Of a stretch of 64,000 nucleotides of DNA, positions 42,728 to 54,803 are shown piece by piece. Where the stretch lies: the NCBI GenBank assembly GCA_037783545.1, contig JBBELK010000011.1, forward strand, positions 1,426,001 to 1,490,000, read 5' to 3'. How positions within the stretch are numbered: position 1 is the stretch's first letter; every line of letters begins with the position of its first letter. The notes beneath the pieces are model-generated. The model did no database searches. It had not been told where the DNA came from and saw only the letters and a list, made by a program, of their open reading frames with translations. A program made the translations under genes and the position numbers. The stretch is from Henricia sp. BOLD:AAB3569. Its lineage: Eukaryota; Echinodermata; Asteroidea; Spinulosida; Echinasteridae.

Positions 42728-44842
42728 ATGAGCGGAACGATCACAACAGAAGCTAGTATGATGAACGAGACTTTGGAGTATGGAACGTGTAGCGACAATG
42801 CCAACGCGGGATCGATCTTGCTCGGCGTCATCCTGTGCATTATATCCGTGGTAGCTATTGGCGGTAATGTCTTGACTATTGCTGCCTTCGTGAAGGACCG
42901 CTCTCTTCGGCAGAAGCAAACCAACCTCCTGTTGCTGAGTCTGTCTTGTGGCGATCTTCTGGTTGGTCTCTCCATGCCGATCAGGGCTACTGAATCAATC
43001 TGCAGGTACATAGGCTCGTAGCTATGCCGAAGAGTAGGTTTGTTGCAATTCTGGGGTGGATAGCAAGATAACCGTCTTAAAGCCCGCCGCACACCTTTGC
43101 GATTTACCGGCACATCGGACCATCGGATCCGGAAAAATCAAACAAGTTTGATTTGCTCCGGTCTATGGTGTACGGTCAGACCGGCCCGAATTGTTTCAGC
43201 GCACACCTTTCCGGTAAGTGGTCCGATGGTCCGATAAATCGCAAAGGTGCATGCGGCGGGCTTAAGTCAATTGGACACATCATACGGCCGATCTGAATTT
43301 AGGTATCCTATGTTTTGTCTGTCTCAATATACAAATTATGGCATATAACTTTTTGCAAGACAACTTCCAAGTAGAAAGTCTGAGGTGGATTACAATAAAC
43401 TGAAGACGTCTTAATTCTTAACTAAGACATCTTGGGTGATTTGGGTCATATTTTGTATCTTGAGACGCATGAAATTTACGACGCCTAAATTCAGTTATAA
43501 CTTGTGTCTTCGAATTAAGACGGTTATATGCAAACTATCATTTCGTTAATAGCCTGATGTAATTATTGTGTCGGTCCAAGTTAACTTGTGATTTATGCAA
43601 AAGGGACCCATACCCCCAACGTGCCGTGTCGACCTCAGAAAAGATTTCCTGTTGTCGCATAACTTTAATTTGGTTAATGTCTATGTTTTTGTCAATGTTC
43701 AACCCACCATTTGAAATGTTCAACATTGATTTGTCGGGCGTGATTCCTATTTTTACGACGTTGCTTGGAGACTTTGCTGACGCATCAAATTATCTCTCTT
43801 TTTTAATACTTGCAGCAGACGTAGGCCAATTAATATCGGTTAGTGATAGTGTAGATGTACATATATTTTGTTCATTTGAAACAGAGCCTGGATGTACGGC
43901 GAAGGCACGTGCCAGTTCCAGGTGTTCTACATCGACATCGGAATCGTGGTAGGATTCCTCTCGATGTCGGCCATCGCTCTGGATCGCTATCTCCTCATCT
44001 CCCGAGAATACCCCCACTACCTAGAGCTGCAGTCAAGGCGCAATATTCTCCGCACTATAGCCCTGGTCTGGGCCATAGCATTGACTGTTGCCTTCCTGGA
44101 GTTTATAATCTGGAATGCCGTAGACTGGGAAGCAGCTAATGACGAAGTCTACGAGTTTCACCATGAGTGCTTCTCGCCACCCAGGAACAGCCCCATCGTT
44201 GCGCTGACGGTGTTTGTCCCCATATTCCTCACCCCTATTGTAATGATCGTGGGAATGAGTCTCAGGTTTCTAGTGCTTCTCAGAAGGCGGCTGTACAAGT
44301 ATAAGTCAACGCGTCCTTCGGGCCAAAATGCTACTCAACCAACTACGCTGGCAGGAACCACCAACCCCAGCTCTTCTGATGCAAAGGAACCTGACCAAGA
44401 AGGCCAGCGTGTCTCGGGCCTAAATGATGACCAGAGTCAGGCCGAGGGTCCAAGCGATCAAGACACCACTCACGCAGTCTCCTACGCCCGCAGAGGTTCC
44501 CAAGAAGCAGTTAGTGTGCAACAAAAGAGCGTCAAATCTACCAGACCTAACGACGCGACCGACCGAGCAAGAAGCCGGTACACCCGGCCGGCAATCATCA
44601 TGATCACCCTGGTCACTTGTTTCCTCATCTGCACGTTGCCTTACATGTTTTACATCTTGCTGGTTATCAGGCTCTGTCCGGCGTGTGACCGCGAGATTGT
44701 TAGGTTCTATCTTAACAGCGTGCTTTTCCTCAATTCAGCCATTAATCCTTTCCTGTATGCCGCCACACACCCTAAGATACGGCAACGTCATCGGAGGTTT
44801 TTCAAATCGCTGCTTACTTGTCTTCGCTGCGCAAAGAAATAA
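42728..44842 (+). CDS. Rhodopsin-class (family A) GPCR, amine-receptor-like, 2 exons
   Basis: Seven-helix receptor, 411 aa. Exon 1 is 42728-43005; exon 2 is 43885-44842. The intron splits an Arg codon just before the ECL1 signature AWMYGEG. TM1 has GGNV (N1.50), TM2 has SCGDLL (D2.50), ECL1 is followed by the disulphide Cys in GTCQ, TM3 ends in DRY, TM6 has LICTLPY and TM7 has NPFLYA. A potential N-glycosylation site (NET) is at residue 13. The third intracellular loop is long (about 100 aa), polar and rich in Ser/Thr/Gln, as in muscarinic and histamine receptors. However, the ligand Asp of aminergic receptors (3.32) is not in register: the TM3 Asp sits one residue later, 16 before DRY. The usual CWxP is CTLP. 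I therefore call it only amine-receptor-like. Confidence 0.9.
43077..43265. repeat. TTAA-flanked foldback MITE with AGCCCGCCGCAC ends, in the GPCR intron
   Basis: TTAAAGCCCGCCGCACACCT at the left and AAGGTGCATGCGGCGGGCTT then AA at the right. The arms include CGATTTA and GGACCATCGGA mirrored in the other half. Confidence 0.85.
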
Positions 44843-46963
44843 CAGTTTGACAATGTGTGCCAAGTTTCACTTTTCTAAATGACAGAACTGCACATGTATG
44901 ACACAGCTTTAGTTTGTTAAATCTTATTGAGAAATTTTAGTACAACAAAGTTGATGTCATTTTAAACGTAGCAAAGATAACTGCATACATAATTATGTTT
45001 TTTTAACCTTACAACAATTAAAGTCTGGTGGTAGATTCTATACTTAAAGGCAGTATACATCATTGGTAATCTCGAAAATCAGAAATGTTCCCAGATTTAC
45101 GCCTAACTTGCACAATATAAACATGATGACCGTAGGATGGTTTTGTCTGAAGTGCTATAGTCTTTGAGAAATGAGTAAAACAATTAGTTTTCGTCTCATG
45201 AGACGAAAATTCAATTCGCCCCAGAACTACTTCGTGCACGGGCCGTGGTTCAGGGCGAAATGACTGCAAACCCTTTTTTGACTGTTTTCTCAAAAGTTAG
45301 ATGAAGTACGGAGCTGGTTTTTGCTAAGGTTGGTTTTAATCATGCATATCTTCAATCACACAGGGGAATAAAACTATTTGTAACAGTTTACCAATCTGTC
45401 ATCATGTATACTATCTTTAAATATATGGCGGTGTATTACCTCCAAAAATAAAGTGTTTTTAAATTGATAATTTTCTCGAAACATAAAAGTTATTCGCTTT
45501 CAAATGAAACATCATCGAAGAAGATCGACCAACGTTTAGTTATCTAACAATTACTGTTAATATTTCGAATTATTCGCGGACTGCCAATAATCCAAGGTGT
45601 AGACTTGCCCAAGTTTGACCTCCCATGCTCGGTCTGCAACACGCTACAAAGTATTATGTCTCGTCGTTAAAATGAAGTAAATGCTTTCAAAATTCGTTCA
45701 GAGAAAAGCAAAATCAAATTTGCTGAGAACCATGGACTGTATGTCTTTAACGATTCGGAGGTGAACATGACTACTAACAATTTATATTTACTGCAAGAAA
45801 TTAAATCATATTACTGTATGTATGCTACACGTACATGGTGTATATAATATAAATGAAACATATTGTAGTAGGATGTGTATAATAAAAACTAACAAATAAA
45901 AAGGCTTTGTGAAGTGAACATTAACAACAAGCTGGTTTTATACACAAATCAAAGGATCAAGCTGCTGCAGACAAAGGGGCAAACTCAAATTTGTTTTTAT
46001 TTCAGAAAGAAGTGACCTTTTCTTTACTTCAACATTTTCATGACAGGTGAGGGTGCTGTTTAAAGCTAGTCATGGAGGGAACCCACAGTTGAAAAAAACA
46101 AAAAAAACATTACATTTCAAACAGTAACAGTACCCCACTGATCCATTTTTGGCTCAAACAAACTTGTCAGGATTGTTGCAAATGACATACTAAACAAACT
46201 CAGTAAACTGATACAGTTCATGATATCAAGAAGCCACTGAAAATGACACCAACTTTTGTACACAAGTCTATGGAGAATTCCGGTTGTCCTCAGATGACAT
46301 CACCGCTTTGCTCATGAATATGGAAATTCATTAGCATATAAAACTTGCATTTACTCCAAAACACAACTATCAAATTCTCTGAAATTGATTGAAATGTGTT
46401 AAACACATCCTGTACTATAGTTTTATGTAATAAAAATCCTATTTCATACGTCCTTTAAATGGTGTAACAGGGCGTTGGAAAAATCACCTTTAACACATGT
46501 ACAGTTCTTGGTTTATGTTAATCTTAACAATCTGTAAAATGGATCAGCTGTTCTGTTCCTATGTAAATATATAATACAAACAGAATGTATTTAATACTTG
46601 TTCAGTTACCCTAAGAGAAAAGTAACATGTTATCAGGGGGAAGCTTAAGAAAAAAATATTGACATCAGGGGAGTGGGTTGTGCCTATTTAGACTTATTTC
46701 AAGTCTGATATTGCATATCACCAATTATGTATAAGGTATACTTCTCATACATTTGTGAAGTATGCGAGATCTCAGACTTGAAAAAAGTCTAATATGGTAC
46801 AATCTGCCCGCAACCCCCCCGATGTAATTTGTTTTTACATGAAGCAAATTTTCTTTGGACACGTGGTATCGTCATAAAATGCCAAAAACTATAATGTTCA
46901 GCTACAAAAGAATGATTGGCCTATTCAATTGGCTTATGACATTCCACAATAACCTAGTCTTGT
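44843..46963. other. Intergenic between convergent GPCR and PSMG1
   Basis: AT-rich, with no coding sequence supported. It holds one 'cgcccca' MITE and, at about 46650-46815, an inverted repeat with AGACTTATTTCAAGTCTGA against TCAGACTTGAAAAAAGTCT. Confidence 0.55.
45044..45420. repeat. TTAA-flanked MITE, 'cgcccca' family, copy 4 (short)
   Basis: Same termini as copy 3 but with most internal TTCGCCCCA blocks deleted (377 bp against 462 bp). It lies 200 bp after the GPCR stop. Confidence 0.9.
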
Positions 46964-49900
46964 TTACGTATACAGGCTGCCTTGGAGTGCTCTCCTTTCC
47001 ACAAATTTCTTGAGAACTGCATCTGCATTGGGGTTCTCCTGTTTGAAGAGAAAATCTCGATAACAAATAGTTGATTTCGTTGATTTCGTTTTGTATTAAA
47101 GGCACAGGCTTGTCAGCAATGCGCGCGCCAAATTCGTGCCACGAAATACGCAGCTCCATGCCTTAGTTTGCTATGGAGCTGCGTATTGCATGGCACAAAT
47201 TTGGCGCGCGCGCGCATTGCTGATGAGCCTGTGCCTTTAAGCAACAAAATAAACGCACATTTTCGGTTTAATAGACTGCCGAATTGAATACATCATCTTT
47301 TGTCCCTGTGCTTTTGCAATCGTACTTTTTACGACGGCCATGATGTTCAGAGCTAATTACCATGGCAATCCACGTCACACTTCGGCTTTCCATAAAAATT
47401 TGAACATTTCTTTTGTAATTAAGTTGTCATCAAAATAATCCCATAACAGCTTCATTATGTATGACTGCGTCAATTTTCTGTGTGCTGAAAATTCCCACCC
47501 TCAGATTGACTGCTTTTTTTTTTTTTTGGGTATATTTTTTTCAACTGTATTATCTTGATAGTACTTAAAATTTTATGGAGGTGCAAAGGGGTTTATCAGA
47601 ATAATCGAAATTTTATTCATTTTCTACCTTACCTGGAATACACTCTTTACGGAGGTTTGTAAGAGGACTGGCATAAAGACTTTAATGTCATCCGTATGGA
47701 GAAACAGGCTATCCATAAAGCCAATGTAGACAGCGCAGCTTAAGCCAAATAACTGGCAGTGGCTTAGAACTGTGGATTGGGCATAAATTAATAACATTGT
47801 GTTAAAACTCGTATGATAATAAAAGGAGTGCACAGGTTTTTGTAAAATGAGGTAAAAAATGCAATGTGCTGAGATGCAAAGGATCAACAGGGATGATATT
47901 GTCAATCAAAGATTGACTCAAATACTACTTCGCCTAGCCCAGGTTGGACGTCGTTATCTTCACTGCATTACAACCATCCGCTATGTAGTATGCAGTAATT
48001 ATAAGGAGTCCAACCTGGGCTACACTTCGCGCAAGAGGCATCACGCGTGGATTAGTCTTGGTTCAAAGACGCCTTTCGTGGTGCGCGAACCGATTCATCA
48101 TTCTTGCAGCACGCATGCACGGTATATTATGTGATTCATTATAACAGCACTAAGAACGTCTTGAATTGGACACTACAGTTGTAGCAATATGCCTGGTCGC
48201 CGTGCACGGCCGCTGCATGCTATACACACAGCCAGTGTGGCAGAAACGCGATACCATCGGAGTTGTTTCTGGTACACCGGTACGGTCAGTGGATAAGTGC
48301 TAGACTCAGTCAGCATCGGCCACGCGCAATGCAAGGTGAATAGACTGTACATTTTGTGTGCATGCGGTTCTGTGTACATGCGGTGCAATCAAAAATTACG
48401 GTTTTCTTGCTATTTTGTTTTTCTCTTGTTTTTAAAAATCGTACTGTTCCGATTTTGAACACTTTTAACACTTAAAAATCTGAACAAATACGATTAAATC
48501 GGACTAGTTGGCAGGTATGCAATGTTAAAGTCAATGGATGACATCACAAACTTTGCCAAAAAATGCATTCGAGGGGGCGGGGGTTGAGGCATTCACCTGC
48601 AGCACTAAGTCCTTTGATTACGTTTGGCGCTTCCAGAGGTGCTGAAACCGTCTTAGCTTTGTGTTTACTTGATTTCAATGATTTTAGGAATGGAGCAGAC
48701 AGTTCTGAGAACGGTAAATGGGTTCTGTACTCCGCTGCTGGTGATGTATCCATGACAATGACCTCGAGGTCGGAAGTGTCGAGACTGCTGAATATCTGAA
48801 GTCAGGAAAGAGATAAAAAATGTTGGTGTACATTAGGGATTGGACGCTTAACTGGTTAACCCTTTAAGCGAGAAAAAAAAATGAAAAACCGGTTTTTCCG
48901 AACGTATAAACTAAACCCGATTTTAAAGAATTTACAAGGTAAAATTTTGACCAGATAAAGGTTCAACGATTACTTGAAATAATTGCAAACCGGTTTCTGA
49001 ATTAACCGTAAATTCCCATCCTAGTGTACATGTATAAGCAGCAGTCTTATTTCAAATTCCTGAATTGATGCGATTGTTGGATGATTTGGGACTATCTCCC
49101 GAGGCACAGCCGAGGGAGATACATAAAGCTATTTTTATTGTACCTTTTCTGTGCAGACATGGGTTATCTCAGGCATCATTTCGCTTCGGCACTGGCAAAC
49201 TAGGACACTTGGTTTCTGTTTGAGACGGTACACTGAACATGTGCGATGACCTGCTGCAGATTCAGGCCTGACCTCCGACCTACTGGGGTCACAGTCTATC
49301 GTAGCGACAACATCGGCACAGTTCCACAAAATGTAGGCCTCCAAGAAACCTACTGTAAACAATTGGAGATAAAACTGGGTTACATGATTTTTAAAAATGT
49401 ATTGAGCAAAGCTTTACTTAATTTTTCTCTCGGTGTCCATGAGGGAGTATACTAACTGTGCCTTATAGCTCAGCTGGTAGAGCATCTGCCTGGTGTGTCA
49501 GATGTCTCGGGTTTGACCCCGATAATTTTTCTCTCATCCCAAGTTTGGTTGTTTTCATACCAGATACTGCATTCGCTTATAACAAGGAAAATCTTGGATC
49601 CAGATTCCTTGTTTTTCATTGTTAATTCACCATTCTGTGATAATACGAGGTTCCTGTCGTCACAAGCTCCTTTTTGGAGCTTGCTTTGGGGGTTAAAACA
49701 AAGGTTTTTAGTTTTTATGCTAATGAAAATATGCATATTCATGACCAAGGTCACTATGTCACAAGAGGCAAACACAGAAAAATCACATTCAACTGTGCAC
49801 AAAAGATTCCACTTTTTTCTCAATTTTCCTGAAACTTTTGTAATCCATGGCCGTTTGAGTTTGTTTTACGTGTTGCCTGCTGTAAGCCATTACAAAACTG

Positions 49901-51105
49901 GGGGTAGTAACTGCAGCAATTTGCCACAAGTCCAACTTGAAGTCTTATGTTTTTTCTTAACTTTTTCCTTCTGTCTTCCTTATGTGATGCACTAAAAACA
50001 GCGCCCTCCGTCTGTGATTTATTGCAATGAAATCTTCAATGTTGAAAAATGCCACCTTTTATTGATTTGACACCCAAACGAACAATAGTATGTCTTGCTG
50101 AACAAGTAATCCGTCATTGTGAAGCAAAGATTAGGCACAAAGTTGTTTAGCATGTCACAGGCCCTTTAAAGACCTCTCATCAAAAGTTAAATGTACCTGT
50201 AGCAGCTGGTCCAGTTCCTATCACCAATAATTTGCACTGGAGTTTCTTGGCTGAAGACGCATCAATTTCTCTTTGGACATCTGGCGTCCACTGTAACTGC
50301 GGTTCACTGGTTGAATAGAGTTAAGAAAAACAGAGATAGGTTTATTAGGCCTACATTTGGTTGTTACAGTATAACTTAAATGTCGGCATAGTTGCCAGCT
50401 CCGTGACCTCGCCACCCTATTGATGAACAATGGCTGATGAATAGGGTGGCGACCTCACGGACCTGGCGACTATGCCGACCGTTACGTTAGGCGGAATCTC
50501 AGTAAAATATTGGCAGACTTCTTTTGGGTTTATTTGATGCAAAACTGACAGGCTGGTTGTGATGAATAAGCCCTTTGGGGTTTCCCGCACACAATACATG
50601 TCAAAGGTCAGGTGTACAAAAACCCCGAAAAGGCTTATTTACATACAAGTTTATAGAAGATGCTAGCCAAGGTTACCTTAGCCCTAACTTTATCATGTGG
50701 TTATTTGTATTAGGGCCAAGGATTATGCACCTATCAATTGTATGACGCACCTTCGGACCCCCGGGAAAGGTGCGCCAATGTCCACAGGAGCGCCATCTTT
50801 TTGGGTAACATGACGCACCATTGGTCACTTTTTGTGACGGACCATTCTTGTCAAATGACGCTTCAAACTACCAAATTTTGACGCACCATCTTTGGAAAAC
50901 GACGCACCTTGACGGACATATATGACTGACATACAGGAATTTACTAAGGAAAATGTTGCCCGACTTGTTAACAAATAGGCTATGTCCGGAAACTGGACCA
51001 ATCATTAACCTACGGAAAATGACTTTGTGTTTCATCGCATTCATCCTCGTCATCATCCACAGCTCTGGATGGATGGGTGATTACTTCTCCGAAGAATGTA
51101 GCCAT
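46964..51105 (-). CDS. PSMG1: Proteasome assembly chaperone 1 (PSMG1/PAC1), 6 exons, complete
   Basis: Chaperone that, with PSMG2, scaffolds the alpha-ring of the 20S proteasome in the cytoplasm. Exons on the minus strand: 51105-51014, 50306-50197, 49352-49144, 48795-48597, 47769-47633 and 47038-46964. They sum to 822 nt, giving 273 aa, in phase throughout. The start MATFFGEV matches the conserved N terminus of the family, followed by an acidic stretch (DDDEDE). Other family blocks are KPSVLVCQC in the middle, LSAPFLKSLK and LEAPNVI later, and the C-terminal LKKFVERRALQGSLYT. The human protein is a little longer, mainly in the acidic N-terminal part. The 5' splice site of exon 1 (CC|GTAGGT) is required because a TAG follows immediately in frame. 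A cluster of TGACGCACC-like motifs lies in intron 1. Confidence 0.94.
47096..47240. repeat. TTAA-flanked foldback MITE, 'GCTCGTCAGC' family, copy 3
   Basis: TTAAAGGCACAGGCTTGTCA at the left and TGATGAGCCTGTGCCTTTAA at the right. It lies 58 bp upstream (gene sense) of PSMG1 exon 6. Confidence 0.9.
47930..48017. repeat. Foldback hairpin with AGCCCAGGTTGGAC ends
   Basis: TAGCCCAGGTTGGACGTCG at the left is mirrored by GTCCAACCTGGGCTA at the right, with TACTGCAT-type sequence inside. It lies in PSMG1 intron 4. Confidence 0.75.
48835..49030. repeat. Element with GGTTAACC motifs, copy 2
   Basis: Inverted relative to 15080-15425; shares the AAAAACCGGTTTTTCCGAAC and CAAACCGGTTTCTGAATTAA blocks. Confidence 0.6.
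49445..49570 (+). repeat. Main tRNA SINE family copy
   Basis: Has CTTATAGCTCAGCTGGTAGA, TCTCGGGTTTGACCCC and the CTCTCATCCCAAGTTTGG tail. It lies in PSMG1 intron 2, antisense to the gene. Confidence 0.8.
50382..50479. repeat. Foldback hairpin with GTCGGCATAGT ends
   Basis: GTCGGCATAGTTGCCAGCTC and CGTGACCTCGCCACCCTATT are mirrored by the right half ending CTATGCCGAC. It lies in PSMG1 intron 1. Confidence 0.85.
50743..50917. promoter_or_regulatory. Cluster of TGACGCACC-like motifs in PSMG1 intron 1
   Basis: Seven TGACG(C/G)-type motifs on the plus strand, starting near 50743, 50811, 50835, 50856, 50879, 50900 and 50910, lie 100-360 bp inside the PSMG1 transcript. They may be regulatory or a decayed tandem repeat. 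Confidence 0.35.
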
Positions 51106-52459
51106 TTTGGACATATAAATACTAATGATTTTCAGTGATAAAGTCAAGTTAACGTGAAACAATGCGAAAAGACTCGAGAAGCAAACGAGTAGCGCGCCAC
51201 CAAGAGTTCAGATTAGGCTTGGGGGCGTTTTCGATTTTCGAACCCGAGACTTGTCACCAGTCACTGGGTCAAAATTAACCGTCGGTACTTCTGACGACCA
51301 AGGCTGATCGCGCATGCGCCAACTCGCTGTTAACGTCCATTTTCTTAGATGACCAAAATATTCAGCCCGACAGCAGCGCGTGGGTTATCACTAACGTGTA
51401 TCCAATCTTATCTTCAATTTCTTCGTAATGTTTTTGACATTTGTTTTTGATAAAATAAAAATAAACAGTTGGGAAATGTACAATTAGCCTACATGTTTTT
51501 GCAAAAATGGGTTACCAGTACCAGCGAAAATCGTACGTCAGCTTGTGTAGCAGAATACCAGTCAGTCGAAATACACATCACATTTTTGTAAAGCAAACAA
51601 ATGTGCGGTATATAATTAACAAGTCCATGAAATTGGCCTCGTGTCGTGTCAGAATTAGTTAGGCCTATGAAGGGAATTAAGGCGCCAAAAGTGTGGTAAA
51701 AGTTCTGCAAAGTTCTGCACCCGGGAATATTTTAATAGACCTGTTCGGGTTTTTTTTTGCACGCAATGGAATTAGCATAGGCCTACTCGTGTATATTCTG
51801 GTACAGCTGACCTTTGACATGTATAGTTTGGTTCCTGACGAGGCATTCCGCAATATAAGCGATAGGATTAGGAACCGATCCATAGTATGCCAAAGGTCGC
51901 TGTACCAAAAATAAATGAGTATGCCAATTCCATTGTGTGCGAAAAACCCCGAACAGGTATGTTATGTCTACTGAGTTCTAGATGGTATCCAAGATGACCT
52001 TTGTTCTAGCGATAGGCTACATAATCACGAAGGTTAAAGGAGCGTGACCAGATCACATTTTTGAGCACACCATTTTTGAGATTTTAATACCATATAATGC
52101 GTCATATATTTCTCTCAATCCATATATTTTCAGGGATATCGCAAAAAAAAGTACCGATATTTTGTAAACTATTTTATCGGTTCCATAAAGCAGTGCAGTG
52201 ATCACACCAACCTTTTTCAGTTGCTTCCACATCCAAATTGGAATTTGCAAATTTTATGTTTTTTTCCCATAAATAGGCTTTGGGAGCTTTTTGCATGATT
52301 CCTAGGTTAGAACGAAATATATTTTCTGGAAAAATCTGAAACGCCTCTTTAAGTCAGACGTTTACGTGTGCTCTACATGATGGTTGATACCTATGGCGTT
52401 TACGCACAATTAAGCTAAAAGAAGCGATAAAATACAGCTTGTAGGCCCTATTGTACAGT
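51106..52459. other. PSMG1 5' flank
   Basis: No coding sequence. Contains an inverted repeat at about 51690-51965 (CCTGTTCGGGTTTTTTTTTG against CGAAAAACCCCGAACAGG) and a 'TTAAAGGAG' MITE. The PSMG1 promoter should lie at its left end. Confidence 0.5.
52034..52352. repeat. TTAA-flanked MITE, 'TTAAAGGAG' family, copy
   Basis: TTAAAGGAGCGTGACCAGAT at the left, GCCTCTTTAA at the right, and the CATAAAGCAGTGCAGTGATC body shared with 3762-4097. Confidence 0.85.
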
Positions 52460-52479
52460 TAGGAACCTCCCGCCGCGGC

Positions 52480-54060
52480 GGACTTGAACTTTGACCTCAA
52501 GATTACAGGGGAACTTTTGTAAATCAGTTGGAGCTTTGGACTTTTATCTGGCCCGGCCCCCAAATGATCGGTCGACTGTTGAATTGAGACCCAGTCTTTG
52601 CATTGAGTTTGTTTTGGAGGTACAAATTAAGTTTGGGACACGTTCTAAACCTATCTATAAAAACAATTACCGTGGGATCACATTAGTAAGCTAGCTGTGA
52701 GGGAAAGTTATTTACTGCTATCTTGTTGCGTGAAAGGCTGACATTTTTTCATTGAAGATTGCAATGGCTTACTGGGTGGCGAGCAAGCTGGTTTTAGACA
52801 ACGTGGTTATCTTACACTCACTAATTGAAATTTATCTCAGTAAAAAGAGCCTTTATTGACTATATACACCAAAGGCTCCTTTGACCTGGTTGACAGGGCC
52901 TTCTTGGGGTCAAAACTCATTGCTTGTGGAATTAATGAGAAAGTGTTGACAGTTATTCACAACATGTACTTGACTATAGTTCCGTATCTCCTTTGGGAGA
53001 ATTGGGCCAGTCAATTTATGCCAACCACTCCGTTCTCTCGCAGCAGTACCAGCCTCTGACCTTCTACATATTCCTGGTCCTTGTGGGGTTTTGGAATTGA
53101 CCACCTTTGGACACTAAAAACGATGGTTTTTCGACTTTATTTACCTATTTTGTTTAAACCCTCACGTTTAGCGGTTACTAGAGACCCCAATTTTGATTTG
53201 TGAACAGAAAATCTTGAATTTTCCTTAAATAATTTAGTGTTTTTGGTGCGAAAACTAAGGACTGTCGAGAACCCCCCAAGGACCCGAACCACCCAAGGAC
53301 CAAACCCCACAAGGACCAAATCCTCTAACTTCTTCATAGACTTGTGCACAACCCGTGCACCCCAAGGACCAAAATATATATATAATCTCATAACCATGAT
53401 GAGAACCCTTCTTCCACTCTCTCCCTCTCCGCAGTCCTTCTCCATGTCTCCCTCGGTCTTCCTCTCCTCCTCTTCTCCTCCTCTTCCCCCCAGGTGCCTG
53501 GTCAGCGCGATGCGTGGGTTTTGGTTCTGGTCCATGCGGAGCACGTGGCCAATCCATCTTCATCTTCTCTGACGAACCAGTGTGCTGATGGTCGCTAGCT
53601 GTCTAGGCCCTGTTCCTATACCTCCTCGTTAGTTATACCTTCATTGGCCAGTACTAAGATTTTCAGAATTTCACAACCTGTGTCAAGGTTGCTAACAATC
53701 TCTCCATTTGTTTCCCATGTAACCGTATTGGAGTTAGACAGGGTGAGTGGGCTTTTTTTACTGAATAAAACCATTGCTGAACAAGTCGACCAAACAAGTC
53801 GAGCTATATGTTCAGCCTCAATGAGAAAGCTATGAAACTGGATCTTCCAATAGATATTCAATGTTCTCTTTTCGATCAAATCAAAATTAGACCAAGTCGA
53901 TCGAACGACTCCATAAACGATTTCTTAAAAATGTTCTTAAAGTGAATCGACGTATTGCTAATTGTATAGTTTATGGTGAAATGGGTAGATTTAAAGTTTC
54001 GTAGATCAGAATGCCCAACTTTTGGATTCATATTAATTGTATCTAGCCCTAATCACATAT
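52480..54060 (+). pseudogene. Decayed non-LTR retrotransposon (reverse transcriptase relic)
   Basis: Plus-strand fragments in several frames retain reverse transcriptase motifs: KNNYRGITLVS at about 52660, SFDLVDRAFLG with KVLTVIHNMY at about 52870-52970, and NRIGVRQGE at about 53720-53745. A downstream block contains DLPIDIQCSLFDQ. Stops and frameshifts are frequent and the YxDD catalytic region is not seen. The copy is interrupted at about 53105-53575 by another element. Confidence 0.75.
53150..53575 (-). pseudogene. Second LINE fragment in reverse orientation
   Basis: The minus strand carries a C-terminal LINE-like block around GHVLRMDQ-type sequence (here KMDWPRAPHGPEPKP in one frame and LRMDQNQNPRIALTRHL in another) followed by basic KRRRRG(G/E)EE-like residues. 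It separates the RT motifs of the surrounding relic, so it inserted later. Confidence 0.5.
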
Positions 54061-54209
54061 GTAATGCAATGTAACCGGCTGCTAAGGTCTTGTACGTGAC
54101 TCATGTGCTATTAATTCCAAATGGATTTAGCAGTATTAAAAACATCCCGCCTGGACAGCATGGTTTCTCGGGTTTCTGGAATGACAGTGGAATTTATGAT
54201 AAAAAGAGA

Positions 54210-54350
54210 TTAAAGGCACAAGCTCGTCAGCAATGCGCGCGCGCCAAATTCGTGCCACGAAATACGCAGCTCCATAGCAAAGGCATGGATCTGCGTATTT
54301 CGTGGCACGAATTTGGCGCGCGCGCATTGCTGACGAGCCTGTGCATTTAA
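54210..54350. repeat. TTAA-flanked foldback MITE, 'GCTCGTCAGC' family, copy 4
   Basis: TTAAAGGCACAAGCTCGTCA at the left, TGACGAGCCTGTGCATTTAA at the right. It is the most complete hairpin of the five, with arms of about 60 bp and only a few mismatches. Confidence 0.92.
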
Positions 54351-54803
54351 AGCTGTGTGTAGTGTAAATTAAATTTCCCAATTTGTTTGCAACGAAACTA
54401 AAATCTCGCGTGTGTAGGCCTACCCGCTAGCTGACTGTATGGAGCTGGTCCAGGGTCAAGCAACACAGAACGCAAGCGTGCATGACATATTTTAAAAAAA
54501 TCGGTACCGGAATTATGAGGGCGTTAGTTCATAATTTAGGTGGATTCCTAATCACGTTGCAACATCTACACTTTGCCACGGATCGAGCAACTCATGTGAA
54601 GAAATATAACTGGAACAGACCAAGCACATTAAAATTTGATCAGTTATTTAATGCACAGAGTACCACACAGTTAACCAGCCTTGCAACATTTCTGTAAAGA
54701 TCGATGTCTAAATATCTGTAATTTATCTTCTTTTAATGGCTGCGGGATTTTATGACACAGCAAACTTGCCTCATTATAATTACTAATTGTATTACGTGTA
54801 AAT

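Noticed and set aside
42722-43113. Minus-strand frames over GPCR exon 1
   Set aside because: Shadow of the receptor on the other strand; the plus strand has the TM1-TM2 motifs.
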